Shown here: positions 5,976 through 6,496 of the stretch, piece by piece
Layout: each line of letters starts with the position of its first letter
Position numbering within the stretch: the stretch's first letter is position 1
Source: Candidatus Atribacteria bacterium
Lineage (GTDB): Bacteria; Atribacterota; Atribacteria; Atribacterales; Atribacteraceae
Reading direction: 5' to 3'
NCBI GenBank assembly: GCA_026390275.1
Contig: JAPLGF010000318.1
Coordinates: forward strand, 1 to 6,496
DNA: 6,496 nt
The notes under the pieces: generated by a model
What the model was told of the DNA's origin: nothing
The model's input: the letters and a program-made list of their open reading frames with translations, nothing else
Databases searched by the model: none
Position numbers and translations under genes: made by a program

Positions 5976-6477
5976 AGGCCGCAGGAATTGATACCCGGAA
6001 AGCACGGCATAAGGCAACTGCCAGGGCATCTGCTACATCGTCTGGCTTGAGTTTTTCACTGATAGACAGGATTTGTTGTACCATGTAGATTACCTGCTCC
6101 TTACTTGCCCGGCCATACCCTACCACCGATTTCTTTACCTCTAAGGGGGTATATTCATAAATCGGAAGAGAGTGCATTGCGGCACAAAGCATCACCACTC
6201 CCCGGGCTTCACCAACGGAAATAGCGGTCTTGGAGTTCTTATTAAAAAAAAGCTCCTCCACCGCTATTTCCGTTGGATGATATTGATTGAGCAACGAATC
6301 GATGGACTGATAGATAATGTACAACCGTTTTTCCAGGGGTACATTTTTATCGGTGGTGATACATCCATAAGCAACTGGTTTTACCTGGTGGCTATAACGA
6401 ACACTGGAAACCAGACCATATCCGGTGATGGCTGTTCCTGGATCAACCCCCAAAATTAATGGTTCCTGATCAGGCAT
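5968..6477 (-). CDS. ruvC: Crossover junction endodeoxyribonuclease RuvC
   Basis: Dimeric, metal-dependent RNase H-fold nuclease that resolves Holliday junctions handed over by RuvAB. The 169 residues fit the family (160-175). The acidic catalytic residues are all in place: Asp12 in LGVDPGT (9-15), Glu74 in AVEELFF (72-78), and Asp147 and Asp150 in KPDDVADALAVALC (144-157). NKNSKTAISVGEARGVV (79-95) and the YTPLEVKKSVVGYGRASKEQV region (109-129) are further family blocks. The ATG at 6477 starts the protein just before the first strand, as in relatives. Only 19 nt of upstream sequence are visible, with a GGAG about 14 nt before the ATG, so the start is supported by homology more than by its ribosome binding site. 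It is the first gene of the visible block and overlaps ruvA by 8 nt. Confidence 0.98.
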   Translation of the reverse strand: MPDQEPLILGVDPGTAITGYGLVSSVRYSHQVKPVAYGCITTDKNVPLEKRLYIIYQSIDSLLNQYHPTEIAVEELFFNKNSKTAISVGEARGVVMLCAAMHSLPIYEYTPLEVKKSVVGYGRASKEQVIYMVQQILSISEKLKPDDVADALAVALCRAFRVSIPAAYV

Positions 6478-6496
6478 CAGGAGTTATTGCTCCAGG

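Noticed and set aside
5376..6029. Longer RuvA from the in-frame ATG at 6029
   Set aside because: Adds 18 residues before the classical MFEYIKG start that have no family counterpart and deepens the ruvC overlap from 8 to 62 nt.
6478..6496. End of an upstream gene (yebC is a common neighbour of ruvC)
   Set aside because: Only 19 bases are visible. Two frames could end here (TAA at 6486-6484 or TGA at 6479-6477), and neither can be identified.

Overview
This window is a single, tightly packed, co-directional gene block on the minus strand. Read in transcription order (right to left) it is ruvC - ruvA - ruvB - queH - DUF2905 small membrane protein - spoIID-like - queA - tgt, with tgt running off the left edge. 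No plus-strand gene is credible. There is no RNA gene, mobile element, CRISPR array, or non-coding stretch longer than about 30 bases. Junctions are overlaps (8, 4, 11, 34 and 4 nt) or short gaps (11 and 30 nt), and no terminator-like hairpin with a U-run sits at any junction. One polycistronic mRNA with extensive translational coupling is the simplest reading; its promoter must lie right of the window and its end left of it.

The right third (about 4372-6477) encodes the Holliday-junction machinery: RuvA recognises the four-way junction, RuvB is the AAA+ branch-migration motor, and RuvC is the resolvase. The middle and left parts encode three late steps of queuosine tRNA modification. Tgt inserts preQ1 at anticodon position 34, QueA adds the epoxycyclopentanediol group from S-adenosylmethionine, and QueH reduces epoxyqueuosine to queuosine. 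The genes that make preQ1 (queC/D/E/F) are not in the window. Between them sit a two-helix DUF2905 membrane protein and a secreted SpoIID-family peptidoglycan lytic transglycosylase.

From general knowledge, the order ruvCAB / DUF2905 / spoIID / queA / tgt is familiar in Clostridia-type Firmicutes and some related deep-branching anaerobic lineages (Atribacterota-like bacteria are one possibility). QueH, the iron-sulfur alternative to cobalamin-dependent QueG, also fits an anaerobe. GC content looks intermediate (just under 50% by eye). The organism cannot be fixed to genus or phylum from this window alone.

I see no new multi-gene system here. The points most worth checking are: (1) a Ser-to-Cys change in the active-site TDSGGFQ motif of Tgt; (2) a low-complexity insert of about 100 residues splitting the SpoIID protein from its C-terminal GHGVGxSQ motif; (3) an A9 slippery run in queA whose -1 frame stays open almost to the gene end; (4) a G7 run that is both the ruvB 3' end and the putative queH ribosome binding site; and (5) atypical residues in the DNA-contacting motifs of RuvA.
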